Source of the DNA: Pseudomonadota bacterium
Lineage (GTDB): Bacteria > Pseudomonadota > Alphaproteobacteria > Micavibrionales > Micavibrionaceae
DNA: 16,774 bases
Assembly: GCA_016198545.1 (NCBI GenBank)
Contig: JACQIJ010000012.1
Span: 1 to 16,774 of the forward strand
Direction of reading: 5' to 3'
The translations under genes were made by a program, and so were the position numbers. Below are positions 1 to 6,250 of this stretch, in pieces. How positions within the stretch are numbered: position 1 is the first letter of the stretch; every line of letters begins with the position of its first letter. The notes beneath the pieces were generated by a model that ran no database searches, was not told the origin of the DNA, and saw nothing but the letters and a program-made list of their open reading frames with translations.

Positions 1-386
1 GGGAATATCCCATCCTGCGCCATAGTGAATTCCTGAACGGGAAAACGCGTTGCGCAGACGGCGTCGCGGATATTTGCTGGTATGCGCCCGACGGATCGGA
101 AATGGAAAATCATCACTGGACGGATACGCAGGGACGTTGCTTCGGCGTGTTATTGAACGGCGCTGCCGTCTCCAATGATGACAAAGACGGAAAATCCCGC
201 CTTTTCATGGCATTCAACGCGCACGGCGCGCCGGTATCCTTCCGTCTTCCTGTATTGCCCGGTGGCGGGAATGGCTGGCAAAAAATTATCGATACGGATA
301 TGCCGGACGGGGGAAAGTCTATTTTTCCACAAGGCATTCCGTTGCCGGTTTCCGGCCGCAGCTTCATCTTGTTCAGACAGGCCTGA
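1..386 (+). CDS. glgX: Glycogen debranching enzyme GlgX, C-terminal fragment (5' end outside window)
   Basis: The frame is open from base 3, well upstream of the first ATG at 102, so the gene starts outside the window and only about 127 C-terminal residues are visible. They read YPILRHSEFLNGK, then a DICWYAPDG stretch, a histidine-tryptophan pair and FGVLLNGAA, then a beta-rich end (FMAFNAHGAPVSFRLP). This is the usual order in the C-terminal part of GlgX/isoamylase-type enzymes, which hydrolyse alpha-1,6 branches of glycogen in the cytoplasm. The catalytic barrel is not in the window, so activity cannot be judged. The stop TGA lies at 384-386 and the gene converges on the 85-aa gene on the other strand, seven bases away. 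The family call is fairly sure; the exact glgX/treX assignment is inference. Confidence 0.8.
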   Translation, partial: EYPILRHSEFLNGKTRCADGVADICWYAPDGSEMENHHWTDTQGRCFGVLLNGAAVSNDDKDGKSRLFMAFNAHGAPVSFRLPVLPGGGNGWQKIIDTDMPDGGKSIFPQGIPLPVSGRSFILFRQA

Positions 387-405
387 AGACAGTCAGGGGG
401 TTTTT
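382..405. terminator. Weak bidirectional hairpin between convergent genes
   Basis: CCTGA (382-386) and TCAGG (393-397) form a 5-bp stem with a 6-base loop, followed on + by GGG and TTTTT (401-405). The TGA stop of glgX and the TGA stop of the opposing gene both lie inside the stem. The stem is short for an intrinsic terminator, so the role is tentative. Confidence 0.25.
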
Positions 406-650
406 AAGACAAGCGTGGATGTAATACCGTCAAGACCGTCCATCCCCTTTGCGATTTCCGTTGCTTTGCTGTAAGTAACGTTTTCGCGCAGATGCGCCAT
501 ATGAATCTCCCACTCATAGAAATCATTGCTGTCGGGATGCAACTGTTCGATTCCTGTAACCTGATCCCATTCAAGAATTCTTTCAACAATGTTCTGCCGG
601 TCTTTTTCCGTTTTGGCCAAGAGCGTGAATTTTATGGTGAGCGCCGTCAT
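393..650 (-). CDS. Small conserved-looking protein of unknown function, predicted ferredoxin-like fold
   Basis: I do not recognise this 85-aa protein. It has no signal peptide or membrane segment. Read by eye, the secondary structure alternates as strand (residues 3-11, LTIKFTLLA), helix (16-29), strand (31-37), strand (45-53, YEWEIHMAH), helix (58-70) and strand (75-83, ITSTLVLKT). That beta-alpha-beta-beta-alpha-beta order is that of ACT-like or ferredoxin-like small domains. The start at 650 is preceded by AGGCAGGAAA, an acceptable ribosome binding site. It lies 132 bp downstream of gatB on the same strand, so it could be read from the gat transcript or from its own promoter. A 20-bp imperfect palindrome lies in that gap. 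The ORF is likely real; the function is unknown. Confidence 0.65.
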   Translation of the reverse strand: MTALTIKFTLLAKTEKDRQNIVERILEWDQVTGIEQLHPDSNDFYEWEIHMAHLRENVTYSKATEIAKGMDGLDGITSTLVLKTP

Positions 651-682
651 TTTCCTGCCTGCTTATACCTGTTGTTTTAGAA

Positions 683-702
683 TAGACCTATACTATGGCC
701 TA
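683..702. promoter_or_regulatory. Imperfect inverted repeat upstream of the 85-aa gene (possible operator)
   Basis: The 20-bp stretch beginning TAGACC and ending GGCCTA pairs with itself apart from one mismatch and one bulge. It is centred about 42 bp upstream of the start at 650, in an AT-rich gap between gatB and the 85-aa gene. No convincing -35/-10 pair was found beside it. The operator role is a guess from position and symmetry. Confidence 0.2.
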
Positions 703-782
703 GCGGGCTTCACAGAGCAAGTTTGAAAACTCCATTGTTTTGAATGATGTAACTGGCTGTAACTCTTCGTAATTGTGTATCG

Positions 783-2234
783 TTATAACAGTTTTCCTTT
801 TAGCAATTCGTTCGCAACGCCGGGATTGACCTTGCCGCCGGATTTTTTCATGACCTGTCCGACGAGGAACCCGAATACCTTCTGGTTCCCGCTTTTGTAA
901 TCATCGACGATTTTCGGGTTTTCGGCCAGCACTTCATCGACAATCTTTTCAATCGCGCCTGTGTCCGTCACCTGTTTCAGGCCTTTTTCCTCAACGATGG
1001 CGGCCGGGTCCTTGCCGGTTTCATACATGATGGCGAACACGTCCTTGGCGATTTTACCAGAAATGGTGTTGTCCGCGATGAGCGCGACGAGGCCGCCGAT
1101 CTGTTTTGCTGCGATTGAGCTTTCGGCCAGAGTCCTGCCGTTCTTGTTCAGGACGCCCAGCAGTTCGTTGATGACCCAGTTCGCGGTCAGCTTCGCGTCC
1201 ACGCCCGCTGCCGCCTCCTCGAAATAATCCGCGCGCGCGCGTTCGGCGATAAGAACGCCCGCGTCATAGGCAGGCAAGCTGTAATCTTTCATAAAACGGC
1301 GTTTTTTCTCGTCGGGGAGTTCGGGCAGGGTTTCCTTTATCTGCTTCACCCATGCGCTTTCGATGACAAGGGGCAGCAAATCAGGGTCGGGGAAATAGCG
1401 GTAGTCATGCGCTTCTTCCTTGGAACGCATGGAGCGCGTTTCGCCCTTGCTTGGGTCCCAGAGACGGGTTTCCTGCCTGATGACGCCGCCGTCCTCGATG
1501 ATTTCCACCTGCCGCCGGGATTCGTATTCGATGGCCATCTGGACGGCTTTGACCGAGTTCACGTTCTTGATTTCGCAGCGCGTGCCGTATTTATCGCCAG
1601 GCTTGCGCACCGATACGTTCACGTCCGCGCGCATCGATCCTTCCTCCATGTTGCCGTTGCATGTGCCGAGATACTGTAAAATCATCCGCAGCTTTGCCAG
1701 ATAGGCGCAGGCTTCCTCTGCGCCGCGGATGTCCGGTTCGGATACGATTTCCATCAGCGCGCAGCCGGATCGGTTTAGGTCGACAAAAGACTTTGTCGGG
1801 TGCTGGTCGTGCAGCGATTTGCCGGCATCCTGTTCGAGATGCAGGCGCGTAATGCCGATTTTCTTGACTTCGCCGCCGGGTAGATCGATCTCGATTTCCC
1901 CCTTGCCGACGATCGGGCGCAGAAACTGCGAAATCTGGTATCCCTGCGGCAGGTCAGGATAGAAATAATTTTTACGCTCGAATACGGATTCGAGGTTCAC
2001 TTCCGCGTTCAGGCCGAGGCCTGTGCGCACCGCCTGCTCGACGCAGTATTCGTTTAGAACGGGCAGCATGCCGGGCATGGCCGCATCGACCAGCGACACC
2101 TGCGCGTTTGGCGCAGCGCCGAATTCAGTGGAGGATCCGGAAAACAGCTTGGATTTCGCGATGACCTGCGCATGGACTTCCATGCCGATCACAATTTCCC
2201 ATTCGCCCGTCTCGCCTTTAATCAGTTGTGTCAT
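783..2234 (-). CDS. gatB: Aspartyl/glutamyl-tRNA amidotransferase subunit B
   Basis: This 483-aa protein has the expected length for GatB. The subunit binds misacylated Glu-tRNA(Gln) or Asp-tRNA(Asn) and activates the side chain with ATP for amidation in the cytoplasmic GatCAB complex. Visible landmarks are WEIVIGMEVHAQ (12-23), ERKNYFYPDLPQGYQISQ (86-103), LEQDAGK (133-139), DLNRSG (152-157) and EEGSMRADVNVSVR (197-210), followed by a C-terminal YqeY-like helical tail ending in NPGVANELLKGKLL. The start is well supported: AAAGGA lies 6-7 bases upstream of the ATG. It sits 12 bp after a secreted cysteine-rich protein gene, and its ribosome binding site follows that gene's stop directly. Unlike the common gatCAB order, four genes fit the pattern gatC-x-gatA-x-x-gatB. 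The identification is secure. Confidence 0.98.
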   Translation of the reverse strand: MTQLIKGETGEWEIVIGMEVHAQVIAKSKLFSGSSTEFGAAPNAQVSLVDAAMPGMLPVLNEYCVEQAVRTGLGLNAEVNLESVFERKNYFYPDLPQGYQISQFLRPIVGKGEIEIDLPGGEVKKIGITRLHLEQDAGKSLHDQHPTKSFVDLNRSGCALMEIVSEPDIRGAEEACAYLAKLRMILQYLGTCNGNMEEGSMRADVNVSVRKPGDKYGTRCEIKNVNSVKAVQMAIEYESRRQVEIIEDGGVIRQETRLWDPSKGETRSMRSKEEAHDYRYFPDPDLLPLVIESAWVKQIKETLPELPDEKKRRFMKDYSLPAYDAGVLIAERARADYFEEAAAGVDAKLTANWVINELLGVLNKNGRTLAESSIAAKQIGGLVALIADNTISGKIAKDVFAIMYETGKDPAAIVEEKGLKQVTDTGAIEKIVDEVLAENPKIVDDYKSGNQKVFGFLVGQVMKKSGGKVNPGVANELLKGKLL

Positions 2235-2246
2235 TTTAGTTCCTTT

Positions 2247-2894
2247 TCACTGATGATAATACTTCCCCAGGCACTCATCCCTCAACCCGCCTATATCCCT
2301 TCTGTAGTCGGGCCATTCTTTTATAGCCTGCAGGGGGTCGGTGACGGAACGTCTCTCGAAAGCTGCCGCCAGCATATCGCTTCCGAGTTCCTCGATAAAT
2401 CCCCCCATGCCGTCCGAAATACAGGCGCAGGCCGCCTCATAGGCCGACTGTGTGCGGAACAGGGGGCGGAACTTGGGATGCGTAATACACTCCTCATATT
2501 CGTCGGCGCGGACAATGAAATGAAGGCAGGGGCCCTGGACCGCAAAATCTATCTTTTTATAAATTTTTACCCCATCCTCGTCGGGTTCCACTTTTGCCTC
2601 CCCGGTAGCTAAAAGGCGCAGATCTCGTTCGTCTAAATCCTTGCGCGCCCGGTCGGCGGAGCAGGCGCAGAAATCGTGCCGCGCCTCATCGTTATATCCC
2701 TTGTAAAGCTCTGCGTAGCAGCGTTCGTAGTATTGCAGCGCGAGATCGAGAATGCTTCCGTCCTGCCGCGGCTCCGTTACTTGATTTTCTTGCTGTTGCG
2801 GCGCGCTGAAAGGCATCTGGAATCCTTGTCCGGCGGCATGGCCGACCATAAAAAAGGTTGAAAGGAAAATGGCGGTCGCAGAACGGCGGATCAT
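2247..2894 (-). CDS. Secreted eight-cysteine protein, second of a paralogous pair (function unknown)
   Basis: I know no family for this 215-aa protein. Residues 1-21 look like a signal peptide (MIRR, then a hydrophobic stretch, then GHAA), so it is probably periplasmic. A Gln/Pro-rich linker (22-45) follows. Eight cysteines lie at 59, 76, 78, 123, 136, 156, 158 and 208, with contexts YYERC, FCACS, GPC, EEC, ACAC and DEC. The upstream neighbour has the same eight in the same order, with identical 17- and 13-residue intervals (C1-C2 and C4-C5). Both also share a T-D-P near the C-terminus (185-187 here). The eight cysteines form two copies of C-x(17-20)-CxC-x(n)-C, so the fold may be an internal duplication held by disulphides. 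Its ATG overlaps the upstream stop as ATGA, suggesting coupled translation. Confidence 0.85.
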   Translation of the reverse strand: MIRRSATAIFLSTFFMVGHAAGQGFQMPFSAPQQQENQVTEPRQDGSILDLALQYYERCYAELYKGYNDEARHDFCACSADRARKDLDERDLRLLATGEAKVEPDEDGVKIYKKIDFAVQGPCLHFIVRADEYEECITHPKFRPLFRTQSAYEAACACISDGMGGFIEELGSDMLAAAFERRSVTDPLQAIKEWPDYRRDIGGLRDECLGKYYHQ

Positions 2895-3436
2895 AGCCCG
2901 CTCATGCAGGCCATCATGTTCTCGTACGCCTGCTGACGGAAAGCTTTATTTTCCATCACCGGCCCTATGGGGTCCGTGATATTCGGATTCCGGGCCAGAA
3001 TTTGTCCCATCAGCGCTTTGCCCGCCGATGCCATCCATGCGCCGGTCTTTTCTCCCATGCAATCGCACAGCGCGGCCTTATCCATTTTTAGTCCTGCCAT
3101 ATCGACCTTCGGGTCGTTCATGCATTCCTCGGAAATCATGTCCTGCACCGGAAAATTTATGCAGGGTGCGTAGACCTCAACCAGCATTTTGTTGAGAGCC
3201 ATCCGCCCGGACTGATCATTGCGGGCCATGGTCTGCACTTCCTGAACGGACATTTTTTCCATCATCTGGACGGCAGTGCAGGCGCAAAGCTCTTCCTGCG
3301 TCTCCGGACGCAGGCGGGGGTCGGACTGCGCCTTGCAGTTTCTGTAATAAGCGTTGGCGGCGTCCTTCGTTATTGGCGTCTGCGCCTGCGAGGGATGTGA
3401 TAACAAGGCCAGAAGGATGAACAGGATGCGGAACAT
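2891..3436 (-). CDS. Secreted eight-cysteine protein, first of a paralogous pair (function unknown)
   Basis: An upstream ATG at 3496 would give 201 aa, but it sits inside gatA. The chosen ATG at 3436 follows the gatA stop by one base (TGA-A-ATG), has AAAGG just upstream inside gatA, and starts directly with a signal peptide (MFRILFILLALLSHPSQA, residues 1-18). The mature part is about 163 aa. Cysteines lie at 34, 51, 53, 92, 105, 124, 126 and 177, in contexts YYRNC, LCACT, APC, EEC, LCDCM and MAC. These match the eight of the next gene in order and nearly in spacing. Residues 34-92 and 105-177 both read C-x-CxC-x-C, a repeated module. The loop near ITDP (153-156) also matches its paralogue. 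Probably periplasmic and disulphide-bonded; no enzyme motif was seen. Confidence 0.85.
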   Translation of the reverse strand: MFRILFILLALLSHPSQAQTPITKDAANAYYRNCKAQSDPRLRPETQEELCACTAVQMMEKMSVQEVQTMARNDQSGRMALNKMLVEVYAPCINFPVQDMISEECMNDPKVDMAGLKMDKAALCDCMGEKTGAWMASAGKALMGQILARNPNITDPIGPVMENKAFRQQAYENMMACMSGL

Positions 3437-3437
3437 T

Positions 3438-4925
3438 TCATGCAGCCTTTCTTCGCGCCATCTGCGGCATGGCTGTGAAGTTTGCCGCCTTTTCAATCGC
3501 GCGGCTCACGTTAAATACGGTTTGTTCGTCCCACGCCCTGCCGATGATCTGAAGCCCCAGCGGCAGCCCATCCCGATCCAGCCCCGCAGGAATCGACATG
3601 CCGGGCAGGCCGGCAAGAGAGGAGGGGACGGTAAACACGTCGTTCAGGTACATCTTGATCGGATCGTCTTCATTTTCACCGATGGCGAAGGCCGCCGAGG
3701 GGGCCGTCGGCGTGAGCAGAGCATCGCACTTCTCCCATGCCTTCAGGAAGTCGTTCAGGATCAGGCGGCGCACCTTCTGCGCCTTGATGTAATAGGCGTC
3801 GTAATAGCCGGAGGACAGCGCGTAAGTGCCGATCATGATCCGCCGTTTCACTTCCGCGCCGAAGCCCTGCGCGCGGGACAGTTCATACATGTCATTCAGG
3901 TTTTCGCCCTCGACGCGCAGGCCGTAGCGCACGCCGTCATAGCGGGCGAGGTTCGACGAACATTCCGCCGGGGCGATGATGTAGTAGGTCGGCAGAGCGT
4001 ATTTCGTGTGCGGCAGGCTGACATCCACGATTTGCGCGCCGCCCGCTTTCAGCCATTCGATGCCCTGCTGCCACAGTTTCACGATTTCCTCCGGCATGCC
4101 GTCCACGCGGTATTCCTTGGGAATTCCGATGCGCAGGCCTTTGACGTTGCCGCTCAGAAGCTTTGGCCAGTCGGGAACGTCTTTTTTCGCCGATGTGCTG
4201 TCCTTCGGGTCGTGGCCGGAAGCGGATTTGAGCATGATCGCGCAATCTTCTACCGTACGCGCGAAAACGCCCGCCTGATCCAGTGAGGATGCGAACGCAA
4301 TAATCCCCCAGCGGGAGCAGCGCCCGTATGTGGGCTTGATGCCGCTGATGCCGCAGAAGGCCGCCGGCTGGCGGATAGATCCGCCCGTGTCCGTTCCCGT
4401 TGCGCCCAGGCACAGCCGCGCCGACACCGCCGCCGCGCTGCCGCCCGACGATCCGCCGGGGACGAGGTCGGCGTTGCTGTTGCCCGCGCGTTTCCACGGG
4501 CTGATGACGTTGCCGAAGGCGCTGGTGGTGTTCGACGATCCCATCGCGAATTCATCGAGGCTGGTCTTGCCGACCATCACCGCGCCGTCGCGGAACAGGT
4601 TGGCGCTGACCGTCGATTCGTAGGCAGGCACGAAATTGCCGAGGATTTTGCTGCATGCCGTGGTTTTTACGCCTTTCGTGCAGAATAGATCCTTGACAGC
4701 CAGCGGCACGCCGTCAAGCGGCCCGGCGCCGCCTTTCGCGCGGCGGGCATCGGAGTCATGCGCCTGTTTCAGCGCGATATCCGGCGTTTCGGTGACGAAG
4801 GCATTGAGGTGCCGCGCGCCCTCCATCGCGGCGATGTGCGCCTGCGCCGTTTCCCTTGCGGAGAATTCTTTCTTCTCCAGCCCCCTGATCGTCTGCGCGA
4901 GCGTCAGTTGTGTCAGTTCGGTCAT
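3438..4925 (-). CDS. gatA: Aspartyl/glutamyl-tRNA amidotransferase subunit A (amidase)
   Basis: This 495-aa protein is an amidase-signature enzyme that hydrolyses glutamine and passes ammonia to GatB. The Ser-cis-Ser-Lys triad is visible: Lys78 in GVPLAVKD, the cis-Ser in GGSSGGSAAAV (159-160) and the nucleophile Ser183 in TGTDTGGSIRQPA. The C-terminal part keeps LTPTAPSAAF and the GLPGMSIPAG segment common to GatA. The start ATG overlaps the stop of the upstream small membrane protein gene as ATGA, and the first residues (MTELTQLTLAQTIRGL) match where GatA proteins begin. Downstream, the secreted cysteine-rich gene starts one base after its stop. The length and all key residues are normal. 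Confidence 0.98.
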   Translation of the reverse strand: MTELTQLTLAQTIRGLEKKEFSARETAQAHIAAMEGARHLNAFVTETPDIALKQAHDSDARRAKGGAGPLDGVPLAVKDLFCTKGVKTTACSKILGNFVPAYESTVSANLFRDGAVMVGKTSLDEFAMGSSNTTSAFGNVISPWKRAGNSNADLVPGGSSGGSAAAVSARLCLGATGTDTGGSIRQPAAFCGISGIKPTYGRCSRWGIIAFASSLDQAGVFARTVEDCAIMLKSASGHDPKDSTSAKKDVPDWPKLLSGNVKGLRIGIPKEYRVDGMPEEIVKLWQQGIEWLKAGGAQIVDVSLPHTKYALPTYYIIAPAECSSNLARYDGVRYGLRVEGENLNDMYELSRAQGFGAEVKRRIMIGTYALSSGYYDAYYIKAQKVRRLILNDFLKAWEKCDALLTPTAPSAAFAIGENEDDPIKMYLNDVFTVPSSLAGLPGMSIPAGLDRDGLPLGLQIIGRAWDEQTVFNVSRAIEKAANFTAMPQMARRKAA

Positions 4926-5143
4926 ACCCGGTCTTTCGTTTTGAAAATGAATCTTGCCATGAGGAAGTCGCCTATTCCAGCGACGAACAGCACCCCTCCC
5001 AACAGCGGGGAGATGTCTTTCGTCAATCCGAACAGAGCCGCCGTGGAAGGAAAAAATATAAAAACCAGCCCTGCGGCCGTCAAACCCATGCCGGACAGGG
5101 ACATCACGCGCTTCAATTGCCGGGTTTGCCCTTCGGTTCTCAT
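4922..5143 (-). CDS. Small two-helix membrane protein between gatC and gatA (function unknown)
   Basis: I do not recognise this 73-aa protein. It has a basic N-terminus (MRTEGQTRQLKR), a hydrophobic segment at about 14-33, a short loop with LTKD, a second hydrophobic segment at about 44-66 (LLGGVLFVAGIGDFLMARF) and a charged tail KTKDRV. This suggests a hairpin inner-membrane protein with both ends inside. It begins four bases after the gatC stop and its TGA overlaps the gatA ATG, so its placement is tightly coupled to amidotransferase genes. No motif links it to tRNA amidation. The reading frame fits the packing too well to be accidental. Confidence 0.75.
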   Translation of the reverse strand: MRTEGQTRQLKRVMSLSGMGLTAAGLVFIFFPSTAALFGLTKDISPLLGGVLFVAGIGDFLMARFIFKTKDRV

Positions 5144-5147
5144 ACGC

Positions 5148-5435
5148 CTACTCCACCACCTTCGGAACCACGTAAAACCCTTCTACCGCTTCCGGCGCGT
5201 TGGAAAGAACGGTGTCCGGGTCGCCCCCGTCGGTCACGGCATCCCGGCGCAGGGGCAGGGGCATGTCCACCGGGCTTGGCAGCGGCTCGACATTATCCGT
5301 ATTAACCTCATTCAGTTGTTCGACAAAACCCATGATGTTGTTGAGTTGCCCGGCATATTTCTCCATCTCCGCGTCGGCCAGGCGGAGGCGGGCAAGTCCG
5401 GCCACTTTTTTAACGGTGTTTTTATCGATGGACAT
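5148..5435 (-). CDS. gatC: Aspartyl/glutamyl-tRNA amidotransferase subunit C
   Basis: This 95-aa protein has the usual GatC length. GatC wraps around GatA and GatB and stabilises the complex. The sequence begins MSIDKNTVKKVAGLARLRL, then ELNNIM-type helix text (QLNNIMGFVEQLNEVNTD), then VEPLPSPVDMPLPLRRD and ends in EGFYVVPKVVE, which is the standard GatC pattern. AAAGGGA lies about 10 bases upstream of the ATG. It is the first gene of the - strand gat cluster. A nested palindromic repeat begins about 65 bp upstream, so any promoter is either in that short gap or inside the repeat, which carries a perfect TATAAT on this strand (5575-5580) without a good -35 partner. Confidence 0.97.
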   Translation of the reverse strand: MSIDKNTVKKVAGLARLRLADAEMEKYAGQLNNIMGFVEQLNEVNTDNVEPLPSPVDMPLPLRRDAVTDGGDPDTVLSNAPEAVEGFYVVPKVVE

Positions 5436-5500
5436 GCTTGTAATCCCTTTGTTTTCCGCTTAAATCACTACCATTTGATGGCTGAAAAGGAAAGGGGTTT

Positions 5501-5652
5501 AACCACAGCACACGAAGGGCACGAAGACCTTTTGTCGTCATCCCGGGCAAAAGCGAGGGACTTATAGTCTTAAAATTATAAGATCCCTCGGCTACGCCTC
5601 GGAATGACAGTATAGCCCGGATGTCTTCGTACCCTTCGTGTGCTTCGTGGTT
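5501..5652. repeat. Nested palindromic repeat element between gatC and ruvX
   Basis: The outer arms are 5501-5528 and 5623-5652. The right arm read backwards repeats the left one except for a three-base gap and one substitution; both carry CACGAAG units. The inner arms are 5537-5566 and 5577-5608, built around GTCAT-CC and GCGAGGGA/GCCGAGGGATCTTATA. The AT-rich centre (5567-5576) forms the loop. Folded as RNA or as a cruciform, this gives a stem of about 60 bp. CACGAAG-type and GAGGGATCTT-type palindromes are familiar to me as dispersed repeats in many bacterial genomes; I cannot verify family membership here. It lies between divergent genes, so it is not needed as a terminator. Confidence 0.85.
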
Positions 5653-5661
5653 CAAAAATAA

Positions 5662-6147
5662 ATGATCGGATTGCTGAAGGAAATATTGGCCGACAGACCT
5701 AAAAATACCCGACTGCTGGGCATGGACATCGGGACGAAAACCATCGGCCTTGCGATCTGCGATCCGGGACAGGGCATCGCCACGCCCCTGAAAGTCATCG
5801 AACGCACCAAGTTCACAAAAGATATAGAGCAGTTAAAGCCGCTTATAAATGACTATAATATCGGCGGTTATGTCCTTGGATATCCTTATAATATGGACGG
5901 TACGGAAGGCCCCCGCTGTCAGGCGGTAAGACACTTCGGTCAAGAAATGGGGAATCATCCACAGATCTTCGGGACAAACCCGTGGATAGCTCTGTGGGAC
6001 GAAAGGTTATCCACAGCCGCTGTGGACGACTTTCTGGTTGAAACTATTGATATGTCCAGAACAAAACGAAAACAAGTAGTCGACAAACTCGCTGCGCAGT
6101 ACATCTTGCAGGGGGCGATTGATTTTATAAAAATGTCTGCTGTGTGA
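5662..6147 (+). CDS. ruvX: RuvX/YqgF-type Holliday junction resolvase homologue
   Basis: This 161-aa RNase H-fold protein belongs to the RuvX/YqgF family. Members have been described as Holliday junction resolvases and also as acting in 16S rRNA 5' end processing, in the cytoplasm. Landmarks are LLGMDIGTKTIGLA with Asp22, the YVLGYPYNMDGTEG loop (70-83), the LWDERLSTAAV motif (111-121) and DKLAAQYIL with Asp141, so the acidic active-site set is present. The ATG at 5662 gives the N-terminal length usual in alphaproteobacteria, but only nine bases separate it from the end of a palindromic repeat and no Shine-Dalgarno sequence is visible. Translation may be leaderless or inefficient. The segment encoding PWIALWDERLST is unusually rich in DnaA-box-like words. 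Confidence 0.93.
   Translation: MIGLLKEILADRPKNTRLLGMDIGTKTIGLAICDPGQGIATPLKVIERTKFTKDIEQLKPLINDYNIGGYVLGYPYNMDGTEGPRCQAVRHFGQEMGNHPQIFGTNPWIALWDERLSTAAVDDFLVETIDMSRTKRKQVVDKLAAQYILQGAIDFIKMSAV
5955..6029. other. Cluster of DnaA-box-like 9-mers inside ruvX
   Basis: Within 75 bp lie TCATCCACA (5955-5963), CGTGGATAG (5981-5989), TGTGGGACG (5993-6001), a perfect TTATCCACA (6007-6015) and TGTGGACGA (6021-6029). The perfect box and the next one form the inverted repeat TCCACA-gccgc-TGTGGA. The sequence is coding, so chance and protein constraint are competing explanations. Confidence 0.3.
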
Positions 6148-6250
6148 ACACCAACGTAACAGCCTGCGCAGAGGTAGCCTTGCCTGCTATTGCATAAGAC
6201 ATTAATTGTTTAATACAGCAACTGGAAATCACAACAGAAAATTCCAATCT

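Noticed and set aside
3354..4286. 310-aa + strand open frame opposite gatA
   Set aside because: It runs antisense to a clearly functional gatA, has Arg/His/Val-rich composition typical of a shadow frame, and has no recognisable domain.
5422..5655. 77-aa - strand reading frame beginning NHEAHEGYED
   Set aside because: It is the translation of the palindromic repeat plus the start of gatC in another frame. CACGAAG repeats give this kind of spurious peptide, and no ribosome binding site is present.
5955..6029. Replication origin at the DnaA-box cluster
   Set aside because: There is no AT-rich unwinding region, no dnaA, dnaN, hemE or parAB neighbour, and the cluster is inside a coding sequence.
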